Below are positions 36,101-48,135 of a DNA stretch of 64,000 nucleotides, one piece after another (position 1 is the stretch's first letter; each line of letters opens with the position of its first letter). The notes under the pieces were generated by a model. It ran no database searches. It saw only the letters and a program-made list of their open reading frames with translations, and was not told where the DNA came from. Origin of the DNA: Porpolomopsis calyptriformis. Taxonomy: Eukaryota; Basidiomycota; Agaricomycetes; Agaricales; Hygrophoraceae. Where the stretch lies: positions 1,674,001 through 1,738,000 of the forward strand of contig OX621170.1 of NCBI GenBank assembly GCA_951640195.1, in the 5' to 3' direction. Position numbers and translations under genes: made by a program.

Positions 36101-38034
36101 TCCTCTCAATGAGCTCCTATGAAAGGATCAAGAATGGATTCGGACCCCTAGGCAACAATGTGCTTTTGATACCCTCAAGAATGTGCTTACCTCTGCTCCT
36201 ATTTTGAGAACCCCAAAGCCAGACCTTCCTTACCTTCTAGAGACAGATGCCTCTGGTGTTGCCCTGGGTGCAGTGTTATCCCAGAAAGAGAATGATGAAG
36301 AAGATTGGCACCCCATTGGCTTCTACTCCAAGACCCTCCTCCCAGCTGAACAGAATTATCCTACCCATAACTAAGAGCTTTTGGCCATTATATCTGCCTT
36401 GGTTGAATGGAGATACCTCCTGCAAGGGACATGACAGCCCATTATGATCAAGACTGATAACCAGTCCCTCCAATACTTCATGACCTCCAGATCATTACCT
36501 GGAGTCTTATGAGGAGGTGGAGGACAAGGTCCTTCTGCCAAAAGAACTTTTTGTCAATGCACTTTTCATTAATGCAATCATCAGTTTATCATCCCCCAAC
36601 TTTTTATCCAAGCTTTGCTTTCATTCCCCCCTACCCCTTCAGATCATGGCCAAAATTGAAGATCCCTCTTCCAGATACACCCATATAGATGGCATTGTGT
36701 GCAATGCTGGAGATCATATAGTTGTGCTAAAGGATGTATCTTTGCGCATGGAAATTATTCGATTGACCCATGATACACCCACTAGTGGCCATCCCGGTAT
36801 TGAGAAGACAAAGGAACTGCTCCTCTGTAATTACACATGGGAAGGTGCCCCACAAGATATCACCAATTACATGAAGTCCTGCCTTGCTTGTCAACAGACC
36901 AAGGTTTACCCATAGAAACCCACTGGACTTCTCCAACCATTACCCCCTCCTAATAAACTGTGGCAACAGATCACTGCTGATCTAATTGTGGAACTCCCTA
37001 ATTCAAAAGGATTTGATGCTATTCTAGTTGTGGTGGACAGATTCACCAAATGGGCTCACTTCATCCCAACAACTGGAAACCTATCTGCTAAAGGAACTGC
37101 TGTGCTGTTTCAAGAACATGTCTGGAAGCACCATAGATGGCCAGAGAAGATCATTACCAATTGAGGAACCCAATTCTCATCAAAATTTGCTACATCATTG
37201 AATGAACTCTTAGGAACCACTTCTGGGCTTTCTACCACCTATCACCCCCAAACGGATGGACAAACTGAATGAACCAATCAAGAGTTAGAGCAATATGTAT
37301 GGCTCTACACTAACTTCATGCAAGACAATTGGAAAGATTGGTTAGCTCTGGCAGAGTTTGCTTATAACAACTGAGAACATTCCTCCACTCACCAATCCCC
37401 CTTCTGGCTTGAATATAGTCAACACCCTTACACCCCCTTATCAGTTCCAACCCAAACCTCAAATCCTAATGCCAACGAGTTTTACGTGCAGCTCACTAGA
37501 GCTAGAGAGAACACTGAAGAATCTCTTCAAAAGACTGCTAACTCAATGAAGCTCTATGCTGATTGAAAACGTCAAAAGGAACCCACATTTTACAAAGGAC
37601 AAAGGGTCTGGCTTGATGCCAAGAATTTGAAAACTAGCCGGCCAACAAAGAAACTGGATGTCCACTGGCTCGGACCTTTTATAATTCTAAAACAAGTATC
37701 ACCTGTAGCTTACTGACTAAAGCTACCACTGTCATGGAGGATCCACCCTGTGTTTCACATTTCACTACTTAAAGCTCTAGAGGAGAATCTTGATCTCCAT
37801 CCCCCCATTGAGGAAGATGATAACCTCTGACCACCTCCAGATGTGATTGAAGGGGAACCCGAGTACAAAGTGGAACATATTCTAAATCATACCCCAGGAA
37901 AATGAAGTCAGCAATACTTAATCAAGTAGAAAGGCTACCCAATAGAGGCAGCTACCTGGGAACCATGATGGAACCTCAAGCACGCAAAAGAGATCTTGAT
38001 GAATTATGAAAAGTCTATTCAAGCAGTGATTTAA
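33150..38034 (+). pseudogene. Copy B gag-pol with chromodomain
   Basis: Same domain order as copy A. Gag has KMNPSDEFSGNPTKF; the zinc knuckle reads CG*FGYFASSC, where copy A has CGRFGHFASSC. The protease reads LIDSGTSGCF, and RT has YIDDIL near 35803. RNase H is cut by a ~110-bp deletion near 36480 that joins the FMTS motif to the sequence before ESYEEVEDK. Integrase (SGHPGIEKTKELL) and a damaged chromodomain end at TAA 38032-38034. Many TGA/TAG stops, for example at the Arg in TGRRIA (TGR*IA) and the Gln in KCQFEKK (KC*FEKK). Inactive. Confidence 0.9.
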
Positions 38035-38123
38035 CTCTCTTTCACAGATACTACTGACATCATGATCATTGAATCTCTTTTTCCCTTTCAATCTCTGACA
38101 ATTATAAGGACATCCCCTTCCCA

Positions 38124-38970
38124 ATGATTATCAAAAGAAGCATGAAATGCCCCACCAAGTTCTTTACACCCACAAGTCAACTGGGAGGCATCCACCTTGA
38201 GAGAACCCCCCCGCTTCTACCTCCAACCTCCTCCCTGATTCCTCTTCCTCCTCTTCCTCGTCCAACAGTGTCTTGGTTACCTGATGGTTCAAGAAGCCAA
38301 GACGACACACTGATACTATTAACAAGCCAGGATAAAATTGAAACTACTGAGGGCTCCCCTTTGCCAAGGTTGAGCACCTACCTGGGTGCCCTGAGACCTA
38401 TGTCCCTTTTATTTCTGGAGCATGTCGATATGAACTCAACTATGACCATCACTGGTACATGTTCGACAAGGACAGCGACTTTGACGACAAGAAGAATCAA
38501 CTCAAAGATTGGCTGGAGGCATACCAAGTTGGGTGCCAACTTTTGATGGTTATACCGGACTAGGACAAATCCAATGTCACCACCCCCACTATCCCTGAAG
38601 ACCCCATCTCGCACTGCATCCATCATGTTGCCAAGCAACACCATACTGCCCAGAATGGCTACCACTCGATGATGGATGCTAAGTATGAAAGGATCCTTGA
38701 CCTGGAGGAGAATACAGTGATGTGTAGAAAGATGGCTGAAACTTGGTTGCGATGTGCCCAGGAGCTGGACAACTGTTACTACTAGTTTGACCCAGATAGA
38801 CACCTGCTTCAACCCCCAGTTTATGACAGCGCGACCTAGGGTTCAGATGCTGTTTCCAAATGAATGGGTATTCCTTATGACCCATTCTAGAGGTGTGGTT
38901 AGAGAAGGTGATATCTACTGGAGAGTTGAGGAAAAGTATACCCAGTGGATAGTCTTTGATCTGACATCTG
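38124..38970 (+). pseudogene. Copy B accessory ORF
   Basis: Collinear with the copy A accessory ORF: MIIKRSMKCPTKFF, then a Pro-rich part, NSKIGWRHTKL, a helical LDLEEN segment in another frame, and REGDIYWRVEEKYTQW. Broken by stops and frame changes. Its presence in both copies shows it is part of the element, not a local capture. Confidence 0.55.
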
Positions 38971-39119
38971 TCCACTCATCCCTCCTCTTCATTGCTCACC
39001 CCTCTCATCACCCCTCTGCCCACCTCTACCATCCCTTTACACCTCCCCTTGACACCTCTCCTTTCTCTCTGAAGAGTCTTCTTAAAATTCAGGATGAATT
39101 TCCTTTTTGTGGAGGTGAA

Positions 39120-39540
39120 TGTCAGAGATATATTTTTTTCCTTTTCTTTTACTTGTCTATTCCTATTTACATCAGACAGTTTACATCAATAACCACTTAG
39201 CCACCCAAGCTCCACTTAGTAATAGAAGGTGACCAAGCCATACCTATATTTAGCCCACCATCATTTTCCTTCACATTCCATGTGACTCATCCATAGTCAC
39301 TATGACTCATTTGTATTTAGACTCATACGTAGTCATCATGACTCATATGTAGTCACTATGACTCACATGTAGCCAGTATGACTCATATGTAGCTAGTATA
39401 TAAAGCCAGCAGTAGATAGACTTAGGATAAGTCTGTTTCTTTTGTTAAACACCCTAATCAGTAGTCTGCCAACCCTTTAAAACCCTACACCCAGAGCCTG
39501 AAGTAAAACCTTGAAATCAACCCTAGACTGCCATCTAACA
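39120..39540 (+). repeat. 3' LTR of copy B
   Basis: 421 bp, TGTCAG..TAACA. Carries six ATGACTCAT-type units (39281-39394) before its TATA box (39397). Confidence 0.93.
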
Positions 39541-40106
39541 CTTGTTCACTACAGAAGGCATTTTGGATGGACTGTTCACACCCTATGCAGTGTCAAATGC
39601 CTGTTGGCAAATAGTGTGCTACATATCCATAATCGTGAGGATGTGGATGAACATATGCCCATCTCAGCTAAGTCAGTCAGTTTTTTCCCCTTCCATACTT
39701 CACCACATTGGATTGGGCCAGGGAAGAACAGGAACACCATGTGTTCGATGCACTCCTTCAGATGATTCCAGGTCTCAAGCAACACTGTAGGAGTGTTGAA
39801 CACTCTACATGCTGAAACAAAGTATTTCCTTATCTGGTACACAAAGGTATTTACAGTATATATACTTCGACACTGTAGCCACTGACAATAATATACCAGA
39901 GAATGAGAGATTACACCCCCAGAATCATATCATAGACCCTCACTGTTGATACCCAGGACCATGACCTTGCTGTGCAGTCCCACCCCCCTTGACTGCCTTA
40001 CAATGCCTATTAAAGGGCTCTGATAAGGAGATTGTATCAATAGCTAACTTGGTATTTGCTAAACAGTTCTCTGGGTGACCCTCTAATTTACTTCTTACCA
40101 AGCTTC
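39541..40106. other. No recognised gene
   Basis: Sequence between copy B and the DUF6698-like remnant. Only short unrecognised frames. Confidence 0.4.
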
Positions 40107-41046
40107 AGAAAGGTGCATCTAGCGCCAAATTGGATGACATGAAGACAATGAAACCCTCAGTTTTAATGTGGATCATACCCCAAGGTTAGCAGCTAAACCT
40201 ACTACTTGCTGGAAATGTTAAGTCAAATTGCAGGTTTTACAACGACCTTACTAGTGCTTTATTATGTCCTGCTGGTCTTGATTGGTCTAATCAAGGGTGA
40301 GTTGTGTAAACAGACACTTATGAGAATTTCTTATGGTATCAACTCAGGATCTGGGAAAAGTTGAGAAAAGGGGAACTTGTGGTCACCAGTGACCAGTGGC
40401 AAATTTTCATTTATCGAGACTATCTGTATGACATTGAGGATCCATGGAAGGGTGCCTTCCAAAGCTCCCTCCTCATATCAGTAAGACTCATATATTCTCA
40501 ATCCATGCTTACTAGACATATGTAATTACAGGCGTATAAGCATATCTTTACCTTGCCAAGTTCTATCAACAAGGAGTTAAAGGTGACTCATTCCAGTAAT
40601 GCTCGTATTCATGGGATGACACAAGTTACTGCAGCTTCTATCGCTTATGTCACTACACAGGTATGTTAAACAGTATTACTATCCCCTTCCTACATATGCT
40701 GAATCCCATTCCATAGGTCAGATTCGTGCTGACATTGGCAGCCATTTTTTCCAAAGGTAATAAGGCAACAGACTCTGAGAGGTTCTATAATTCTATCCTC
40801 AAGTTATTAAATGATCTGGATGAGGCAGAAGAAGTGGATGCATTATTGACCTGGTGGGACCAGTAAGATCATACTTGCGCTGCGATACCCAAACTAGCTA
40901 ACAGGCCTACTGTGAACAGAGAAATATTTCCTGGGTATTGCTCTGTGCAATCTATTCCCACCAAGAATAATGCATTCACTTGGATCAAGGAGAGATGCAC
41001 AGCCATGAAAGCCATGCTGAACAATTTGGACAGTGATGCCTTGTAA
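40107..41046 (+). pseudogene. DUF6698-like pseudogene
   Basis: Spliced remnant of a protein type abundant in Agaricomycetes. Exon pieces read LDDMKTMKPSVLMWIIPQG, NCRFYNDLTSALLCPAGLDW, WEKLRKGELVVTSDQWQIFI, YDIEDPWKGAFQSSLL, intron, AYKHIFTLPSSI, TQVTAASIAYVTTQ, intron (40662-40717), VRFVLTLAAIFSK, TDSERFYNSILKLLNDLDEA, VDALLTWWDQ, then REIFPGYCSVQSIPTKNNAF and stop at 41044. In-frame stops (PQG*QL, SNQG*, WWDQ*) show it is broken. Function unknown for the family; such genes are often dispersed with transposons. Family named from memory of its motif pattern. Confidence 0.7.
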
Positions 41047-42666
41047 TCATTTTGTATCCATTTCCATTCAATGAAATCCTTTGTGTAGTTGGCAAATTCC
41101 CCAAGATTTGCCACATTCTCTCAGACATCAATAGGTACCATGTGTTTGTATTGGACTGATACTGATGGTAACCTGTACTGCTATTGTCCTCTTAAGTATT
41201 AATCTGATTGTCTTTGCTCTCATCTCCCATTCAAATGCTGCCAGGTAAGAGATGACATTGTGTGAAGCCAGCTATATTCTCTATTATACTGGCAAACATT
41301 GATAATTACAGCTTACGCTGCTCTGGATGGCATATCCTGGCTACTGTCCCCATGTTTATCAGATGGAATGAATTCATAATCATTGTTATGAGTCCCATAG
41401 ATTGCTGAGATTATAATCATTATATTATCTTTGCATCTTCTCAATCCTTAAAATCCTTATAAATAACCTGTCAAAATGACCCAATTATTTGGCTAAAATG
41501 AGCTGCAACACCTTATAAATAACTTGTCAAAATGACCCAACTATTTGGTTAGAATGAGCCAAAAAGCAGTACATTATTCACTCAATATACTAGTGTCCAA
41601 TAAGCTGGCAAACAGGTGATATCCATCCTCACACCATTCTCAAGAACCAGGTGAATTCAGACATAAAAGTAGTCATAATCATCTTCATTAAGCACCACAT
41701 AAACCAGTGATTATTAGCATATATGGGGGATTTTTACCAACTTACCAGCTGTCATTCACCATCTTTCTGGGTGTTTCATTTGGTGATTTATACCTGGTCA
41801 AGACCCTACAGTGATATAGTATAGGTAGAACACTTATCCCGCCCATATCTACTCCTACATGCATCTACCCCCACCCCCACTCCTGCCCATATCTGCTCCC
41901 ACCTGGATCTACCACTCCCCCCACTCCTGCCTACATCTGTCCCCTGCCCCCACTGCCACAGCTCCTAATATTCTACACACCAGGAAGCTATCATGCTGGG
42001 GGCCATCATGCTGGATCTCCACCCTTGTATCAATTATCATCTGGGTTTGGAAATGATCCATTCATGAGTACAATTCCTCACTTGAAAAATAAAAGAGGCT
42101 TACCTGAAAACCCTCAATCCATGTGGGGAGGAAACTATAACCCTCTAGTCCAAAGCAAAAAATGAATGTTTTGTGTTAAGTACAATATGTTACAGAAACA
42201 AATATGTACTAGGTAATGAATGCTTAATGGTATGTTCTAGTGGCCTCCCCAAAAAGAGTATATACTACTCCCCTTGCAGTGAAGCTAAGAACAGGCATGT
42301 CTTGATCAACCTGTTCCAGCCCTGCACTAACAAGGTGAGAATCAGGGTAGCAGCAGACTAACAACTTACAGATCTGAAGCTAGACTAGTTGGCTGTAGCT
42401 GCAAGGTATGGTGCAGAGGAGGCTATGTCACTGGCATACTGAGGTGAGGGGCTAGAGTAAGTATGTTTGAATCACATGCTTGTGGACTTAGCATTTTTCT
42501 TTTTTTAAATTTCAACTTTGGCTTATCCAGCCCTACTCCAGGTTAGGATATGAACAGCACCAGCTATCCTGAAGACAGCAAGGCCAAAATGTGTATCAGT
42601 TTTTGTATAGAGCTTTTGTGCATAGCCTCAGTCTAGAGATACTTGCAGTATGGTTTACTGCTGTTA
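41047..42666. other. AT-rich relict DNA left of element D
   Basis: No gene recognised. A C-rich patch lies at 41860-41960. Repeated 'accttataaataac..tgtcaaaatgaccca' style duplication near 41455-41545. ggtga-rich motifs near 41620-41800 recall those at 7.96-8.06 kb. Confidence 0.4.
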
Positions 42667-43017
42667 TGTTATGGCTACTTCATTTTGTCATCCTAACCAC
42701 TTTCCTTATCTTTGGTTTTATCTTATCTTATCTTCCCTTATCTAATCTTTCTGTTTATATATCCTCCTAGATTAGAGGTGATAATGCTATTGGCCAATGA
42801 AGACATGCTCTGCAGTAGCTGAACATTGGTCAGCTGTTCCATGGATCATAGCCATGGTTATCACAATCACAGTCCAGACCCGGGTAGAGTATAAGTAGAG
42901 TACAGAACACTGTTACCTTCCCTAGTTCTGTTATTCAACATTGTCACTGCTAGTTTATGCGCTAGCTTCTTTGTGACTTACGCCCAAGCGACCTGAGTAC
43001 CAACTGCTGACATAACA
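42667..43017 (+). repeat. 5' LTR of D
   Basis: 351 bp, TGTTATGG..GACATAACA; matches 60836-61186. Confidence 0.92.
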
Positions 43018-43199
43018 GAAGAATAGAACTCACTCTCACCTCGCTTATCTTTGCAAGAGTTGCTGGTCAATCTTCACCTCACACCAACCATTTTTGCTTT
43101 GAGTTATCAAGTAAAAACTGTTGCTGTTGCCTCCCTGGAATTCTGATAGGCTCCCCTCAACTGACCCATCCTCTTTCACTCTGGAAACCATGAGAGATG

Positions 43200-43713
43200 C
43201 TTTGGCACATCCTTGCACAGTACTAGGTGTGACCACCACCCTGGATTGATCTTCCTCCACCCTGCCTCCATCCTACTCTCCCCCACATCAGCCCCCTCAG
43301 GCTTCAACAAGTCAGCTCATCAGCTACTCAGAACAGCAAGACATTGATGCTTTAGAAGTCAACCAGGACCAACTCAAAGCTATTGCACTCGAGTTTTCCC
43401 ACCTCGCATTCGACATCACCCCTCCTATTTCTGCCAACCTTTCCCCTGCTTCATCTCATTCTTCACTTTCTCTTAACTCATTCTACACTGCTCCTTTGCC
43501 TCTGGATTCCTCAGATGGTCTCAATCCCTTTCTCAAAATCGAACTTCAAATGTTTAACTACATCCATGTCAGAATCTTTTTTTCCCTAGTCCTTGTTGCA
43601 AACTTCCCTGCCTCCTTCATCCATGTCTTCTATTGTCATGGATCCTCTGGTCACATCAGAGAGATTCACATCTAGGATAATCTCACACCATGCCTCCCCA
43701 TCCAGGCCACCGA
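43200..43713 (+). pseudogene. D gag, N-terminal part (interrupted by C)
   Basis: Open but frame-shifted fragments such as SYSEQQDIDALEVNQDQLK and LNSFYTAPLPLDSSDGL. The sequence is cut at the C insertion and continues at 54004 with FRLTDDKLEFQDAIDNSEIY. No catalytic motifs expected here. Confidence 0.55.
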
Positions 43714-44255
43714 TGTAGGAGATCCACTCTCCCTATGAATGGAAAACCTTTCCATCACACACGAGCTCAACCTCACCAAATCCGTATACACATATCCCAA
43801 AACCCAACCCTTCTGACTTTCCGATAAATGTTCTGATAACGTTCGCCTCTAACCAGAGGACTTCCGAAAACATGAACTCCTTCGGAAACACCTCAAACTG
43901 ATCGGAAAGTTTCTCTTCTTTGTTTTCCTTATCTTATCTACCTTTTCCTATCTTCCTTTCGCCTATCTACCTAATTTCCACTCACATATTCTTACAAAGG
44001 AACTATCCTTTGTACACATACCTACAAAGAAGTTCCTTTATTCACCTCCTCTATATATATCAAGTAGATAATTACTAAAGAAGACAGACACACCTTCCCC
44101 AATACATACTTTCCCTTCCTACCCAATATATTAAGCCTTCATAAGCTTGAAACCCCTGTTCATCATCATCTGATTACTGAATCAGTTCATACGTGTTCCA
44201 ATACCCCTTGGACGAATGAGAGGAATCTCCCCAAAGATCCCTCATGCCTTCTACA
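43714..44255 (+). repeat. 5' LTR of C
   Basis: 542 bp; TATA-like ctatatatat near 44050. Confidence 0.93.
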
Positions 44256-44259
44256 TAAT

Positions 44260-44275
44260 TGGAGCCCACCGCGAG
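44260..44275 (+). promoter_or_regulatory. Primer binding site of C (tRNA type)
   Basis: TGGAGCCCACCGCGAG, 4 nt after the LTR. Starting TGG fits pairing with a tRNA CCA end. No complementary copy was found in the LTR, in contrast to A/B, D and F. Confidence 0.65.
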
Positions 44276-44469
44276 GGGTTCTAACACATCCGCTTTTCAG
44301 TATTCTACCACTCCACCACTCCGCACACCTCAACTGCTCTTCACAATCCTTACCCATCCTCCCAACATCTACACCCACCTCCGACTCCTCGGACAAGCTT
44401 ATTATTGAAGCTCTTATCAACCCCTCAACCTCAGCTTCCCTTCTCAACACCCCTTTAGAAGGAAACATA

Positions 44470-46497
44470 GACCTTCCACCTGCAAGAAAAACACCCCTCA
44501 CTACACTCCCCAACATTGCACCTATTCCCACTCCCTCAACATCTTCCCCCACCAGGGCCAACCCGGCTCGAATACCTTTCCGACACTCCTCTGGTGCCCC
44601 CCTCTTCGACGGAAACCCCACACACCTCAACTGATACTTCTCTGACATCAACATGATGTACACGACCCTCGGAATGAACCCTACTGATGAGGAACGAATC
44701 ACTCACACTCTGTATTTCCTAGACAATGACGTTGCTCTCCTTTGGGAAACGCTCCACCCTGGAGCAACCAACCCCTGGACATGGAACTCCTTCAGAGATG
44801 ACATCTGAACACTCTACCCCGGTTCCAACACCAACGACACCCTGCACAATGTCGCGGACCTCAAATGATTTACTTAGGAAACCGCTTCCAAAGGGGTGTA
44901 TACCTGAGGCAATCTAGGAGAGTACTTCTGAGAGTTCACCCGGATCTCATCCCACCTCTTATGGACCAACTGGATCGATCAATGGACTGTCAACAGACTA
45001 TTTGCCCAAGGCTTCAGAATATCTACCCTGCGCCAGATTGAACACAGACTATCCATCACCATGCCGAATCATCACCCCGATGAACCATATCCCATGAAAG
45101 ACATCAACAATGCCGCCCAGTTCCTCCTTTGTTCCACTTCCCCAATCACTTCGCTGCCACCCATCACCCCCACCACATCCCGCACAACCCCCAAAATAGA
45201 ATCAAGTAATACCATCACCATGGCAAACCTCATGACCACCATGATGACAATGATGGAATCCATGATGAAAAACCAACCCGATTGACCCCGGAATTACCCA
45301 ACTCTGATGGACACCTGCCCCCAACAGCAGACTAACCCATGTATCTTTTGCGGATCTCTAAATTGTCGCATCCAGACATGTGTTATGGCTGAAGAGTTTA
45401 TAAGAGCTGGGAAGTGCATCCGGAATGATCAAAGACAAATGGTTCTTCCAAACGGCAACTACCTCCCTTGGGACATCACTGGCAACACCCTCTCAGAGAA
45501 ATTCAACAATTGGCATGGTGCCAATCCTGGAAACCTTGCCTCACTGGCCCCCGTCATCACTGCTGCTATCATTGAGATGATTCCCCCCTCGGATCCACAT
45601 TCTACATATGACACAACCACTTCCCCACTCCCCTTCTTCCTGGAAGATATCTCGTCTTCATCCGAAGACGACAACACACTCACAGTCCTCCATACTATGC
45701 TCGGAAACGAGATTGCCAAGAAGGCAGAATGAAACAAGAACCGGAAAACCCCTCCTCCCAAACCTGGACCAACATCAAAACCCATTGTTGAAATCCCGCC
45801 TTCTAACATACACAATCCAATCCAATCCGTTCCGACCCCACAACCTAAAGAACCCCAATTCCAGTTCCACTCCCCTGCCGAAGATCCAGTCCTAACGGAC
45901 TAACTATACAACAATGTCCTTGGAGCCACTGTCACTACCACGGTCGGACACCTCCTGGCATCACATTTGGACATCCGGAAAAGGATCAAAGATCACACCA
46001 CCAGCAAACATACCCCTGTCAACCTATCGGACAACTCAGACGACCCTGTTTCCAGCTTCTATACCACGCCAAACTCACCCGACAAAGATACTATTGTAGC
46101 CAACAATGCCTCCGCCATCCGGGTAATCGACGTCCTCCTGGATGGAAGACAGAAAGAGGAAGCACTCCTCAACACCGGAAACGCGATAACCGTCATTCGG
46201 AAAGACATCTGGGAATGACTTGGTATCCCGATCTGATCCGATCTTATCATGCACATGGAGTCATCACACTCTACTGTCGCCCCCACCCTAGGAGTTCTTA
46301 AAAACCTCCCGGTCATTATCGGACCCTGTACCTTCTACATGCAGGTGCAGGTAGCGGAGAAACTACCTTGCAACATGATCCTCAGACAGCCTTTCTATCT
46401 CCTCACGAACCTAGATAGCAGGATCAATCTGGACGGCTCACAACACATCAACATCACGGATCTGAACACCAGAAAAAGGATTAAAGTATCCACATGA
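44470..46497 (+). pseudogene. C gag and protease
   Basis: Reads SGAPLFDGNPTHLN*YFSD, LLWETLHPGATNPWTW, SKGVYT*GNLGEYF*EFTRI, then Met-rich TMANLMTTMMTMMESMM, a zinc motif CIFCGSLNCRIQTC, VLPNGNYLPWDITG and a Ser/Pro region. The protease-like VIDVLLDGRQKEEALLNTGN follows, and the frame ends near VSTEPRAQ-like sequence with TGA. Most stops are TGA where the family has Arg. The expected protease Asp (LLD..) is Asn (AAC at 46171-46173), one CpG transition from GAC. Confidence 0.85.
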
Positions 46498-46799
46498 CCA
46501 CGAGCCCAGAAGCCCAACAAGAAACTCATCCCCACGGGTTTTTAAATGTTGAGAGTATGGATTATACCCAAACCCCTGTTCCAGTTTCTACACCCTCACC
46601 ATCTGTACTCTCGGGTTCTATCTCCCACCAAGCTTTTGTCATGAAATTGGCGTTCACTCTCTTAAAATTCCTCTCTTTTCTTCATTCTTTTCCTTTCTTT
46701 TCTGTGCCTGTTCTCTTTGGAAGGGGGGCTGTCTTTATTGGCAGCAGAAACTACTTGTACAAAAGGAGGAGTCCAAGTCCGACTAATAAGAAACCTAAA

Positions 46800-47629
46800 C
46801 TAGTCCATCTTGGCAATCTCCTGCACCATACTATCTCTCAAGAACTCTACAAAACTAGAAACTACTTGACCATCTAAAGCGGCCAACTTATTACCCCAGT
46901 AGATTGCCCTATTAGTATCACCACTGGAGGCCTGCAACTCAGCAGCCTTCCCCTCAATGAAACTCACTGCTATCTTTCTCGCTTCCTCACCCAACCAATT
47001 GTTGGTGGGACTCCACAACAAACTGGGAGGAATTTCTTCCTCCTTGATCTTAATGTTGACATTAGTCAATGATGATGACAAATCTTCCACTAAGAATAAA
47101 GAGTCAACAATCACGAAGAGGGTGAGAGAATTGAGAGCTTACCACTAGATAAAGGACTCATTGGACCAGGGGTCCAAGGACGGAAGGGGAGACTGGCAGC
47201 CCAGTCGACTGCCTCCTTCTTGACAGAAGGGAGGGAATCAGCCCACTTGTCAGACCCCCAATTAACCTGCTCCTCCAAAGGGAGCTGGGAAGTAGGGGGA
47301 GGGGCATCATCATCCCAAGCTAAGAAAGGGAAAGCCTATTATCAATAAACACAGACTAATAAAGACAAAACAAAATACTCACCAAGCGGATCCTCCATCA
47401 AACCGCAAGCATGCTGGATTGGCCAGCGAACGAACGGACACTTCTTGACTTTGTGCTTGCCACCGCAAGCAAAGCAGGAGAAGGAAGACCAACAGAGGTC
47501 GGCGTCAGAGGGGATGCGCTGGAGGTAGTAATGAAACAAATCGCAATCGAGAAAGACAGGAGCAGTGCGGTGCACCACTCCAGACTGCTTGAAGAATCGG
47601 ACGTAGTAGCCTTGGTGGGAGGGAGTCAT
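46800..47629 (-). CDS. Intact spliced zinc-knuckle-like gene within the solo LTR
   Basis: Three exons on the minus strand: 47629-47383, 47319-47143 and 47089-46800. Introns are 47320-47382 and 47090-47142; all ends are GT..AG and phases agree. They encode 237 residues without a stop. The first ATG after the TATA box gives MTPSHQGYYVRFFKQSG. A compact CxxCGGKHKVKKC motif (CX2CX3HX4C) resembles a zinc knuckle. Then come an acidic Pro-rich DDDAPPPTSQLP, a Trp-rich KWADSLPSVKKEAVDWAASL part and a helical C-terminus (YWGNKLAALDGQVVSSFVEF). CpG is retained, unlike the surrounding C gag-pol. A decayed copy lies at 61413-62257. Zinc knuckles bind nucleic acid; the real role is unknown. A gag-like or regulatory protein is possible. 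Confidence 0.8.
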
Positions 47630-47652
47630 GATGATTGACAAGGATTGAACTG

Positions 47653-47686
47653 AAGCGTAGGGATACAACCCACACCTTTTATATGC
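47653..47686 (-). promoter_or_regulatory. TATA box and putative transcript start/self-primer of the solo LTR
   Basis: Minus-strand CATATAAAAGG (TATA from 47684). CAGTTCAATCCT begins at 47653, 31 nt downstream. Spacing matches copies B (32 nt), D (34 nt) and F (about 29 nt). Confidence 0.6.
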
Positions 47687-47774
47687 TCAGACACAAAGGG
47701 AAGACCAAAAAGAGGTTCCTCAGTCAAAGAAGAGAAACCCGATACGCCGGGCAAGAGATAGAAACAACGGCGAT

Positions 47775-47886
47775 CTCATGACTAGAAGAACAATAGGAAC
47801 CAGTCATGAGACAGCACAGCCTAATACTGCGGAAGGCTATGCCCAATAGAGTTGAGTCATCAAAACAACACAGCCTTCTGCAGTAT
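47775..47886. promoter_or_regulatory. Inverted repeats between divergent promoters
   Basis: CTCATGACT (47775-47783) faces AGTCATGAG (47802-47810), perfect over 9 bp. ATACTGCGGAAGGCT (47824-47838) faces AGCCTTCTGCAGTAT (47872-47886), 14/15. TGAGTCA at 47854 and TGACTCA near 47955 are bZIP-type sites. A second TATA (tactatataaaccc, 47983-47996) faces right. Confidence 0.6.
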
Positions 47887-48135
47887 GACTAAGAACAATG
47901 GCAAACCTTAAACCAGAGGCTGTGAACAATAGAAAATGGGGTGACTGCAGAGGTTGACTCATAATGACTCCTATTTTAGAAATACTATATAAACCCTGAG
48001 GGTGAAGCGGATCATCACTTCGTCCTCCTGTGAGATTACTTGTAGTAGCATGAACGCAATCAGAATCATCAGACTTCTTTTCCATCAGAACAAGAAAAGA
48101 GAAACACAAAACCATAACTACTGAGCCAACCGTTC

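Larger units (their letters stand above)
32610..39540 (+). mobile_element. Ty3/gypsy chromovirus copy B (same family as copy A)
   Basis: Plus-strand element with LTRs at 32610-33009 (400 bp) and 39120-39540 (421 bp). The flanking pentamers (gtaac and cttgt) do not match, unlike the other elements here. The LTRs differ in length by one ~20-bp U3 unit. Internally collinear with copy A: gag, protease, RT, RNase H, integrase, chromodomain, accessory ORF, and a purine-rich tract (tgtggaggtgaa) before the 3' LTR. More decayed than copy A, with a ~110-bp deletion at the RNase H end. Confidence 0.93.

Noticed and set aside
44187..44702. 171-residue minus-strand frame over element C gag
   Set aside because: It overlaps the recognisable sense gag in antisense and has no motif; a shadow of CpG-poor Pro/Ser-rich coding sequence.
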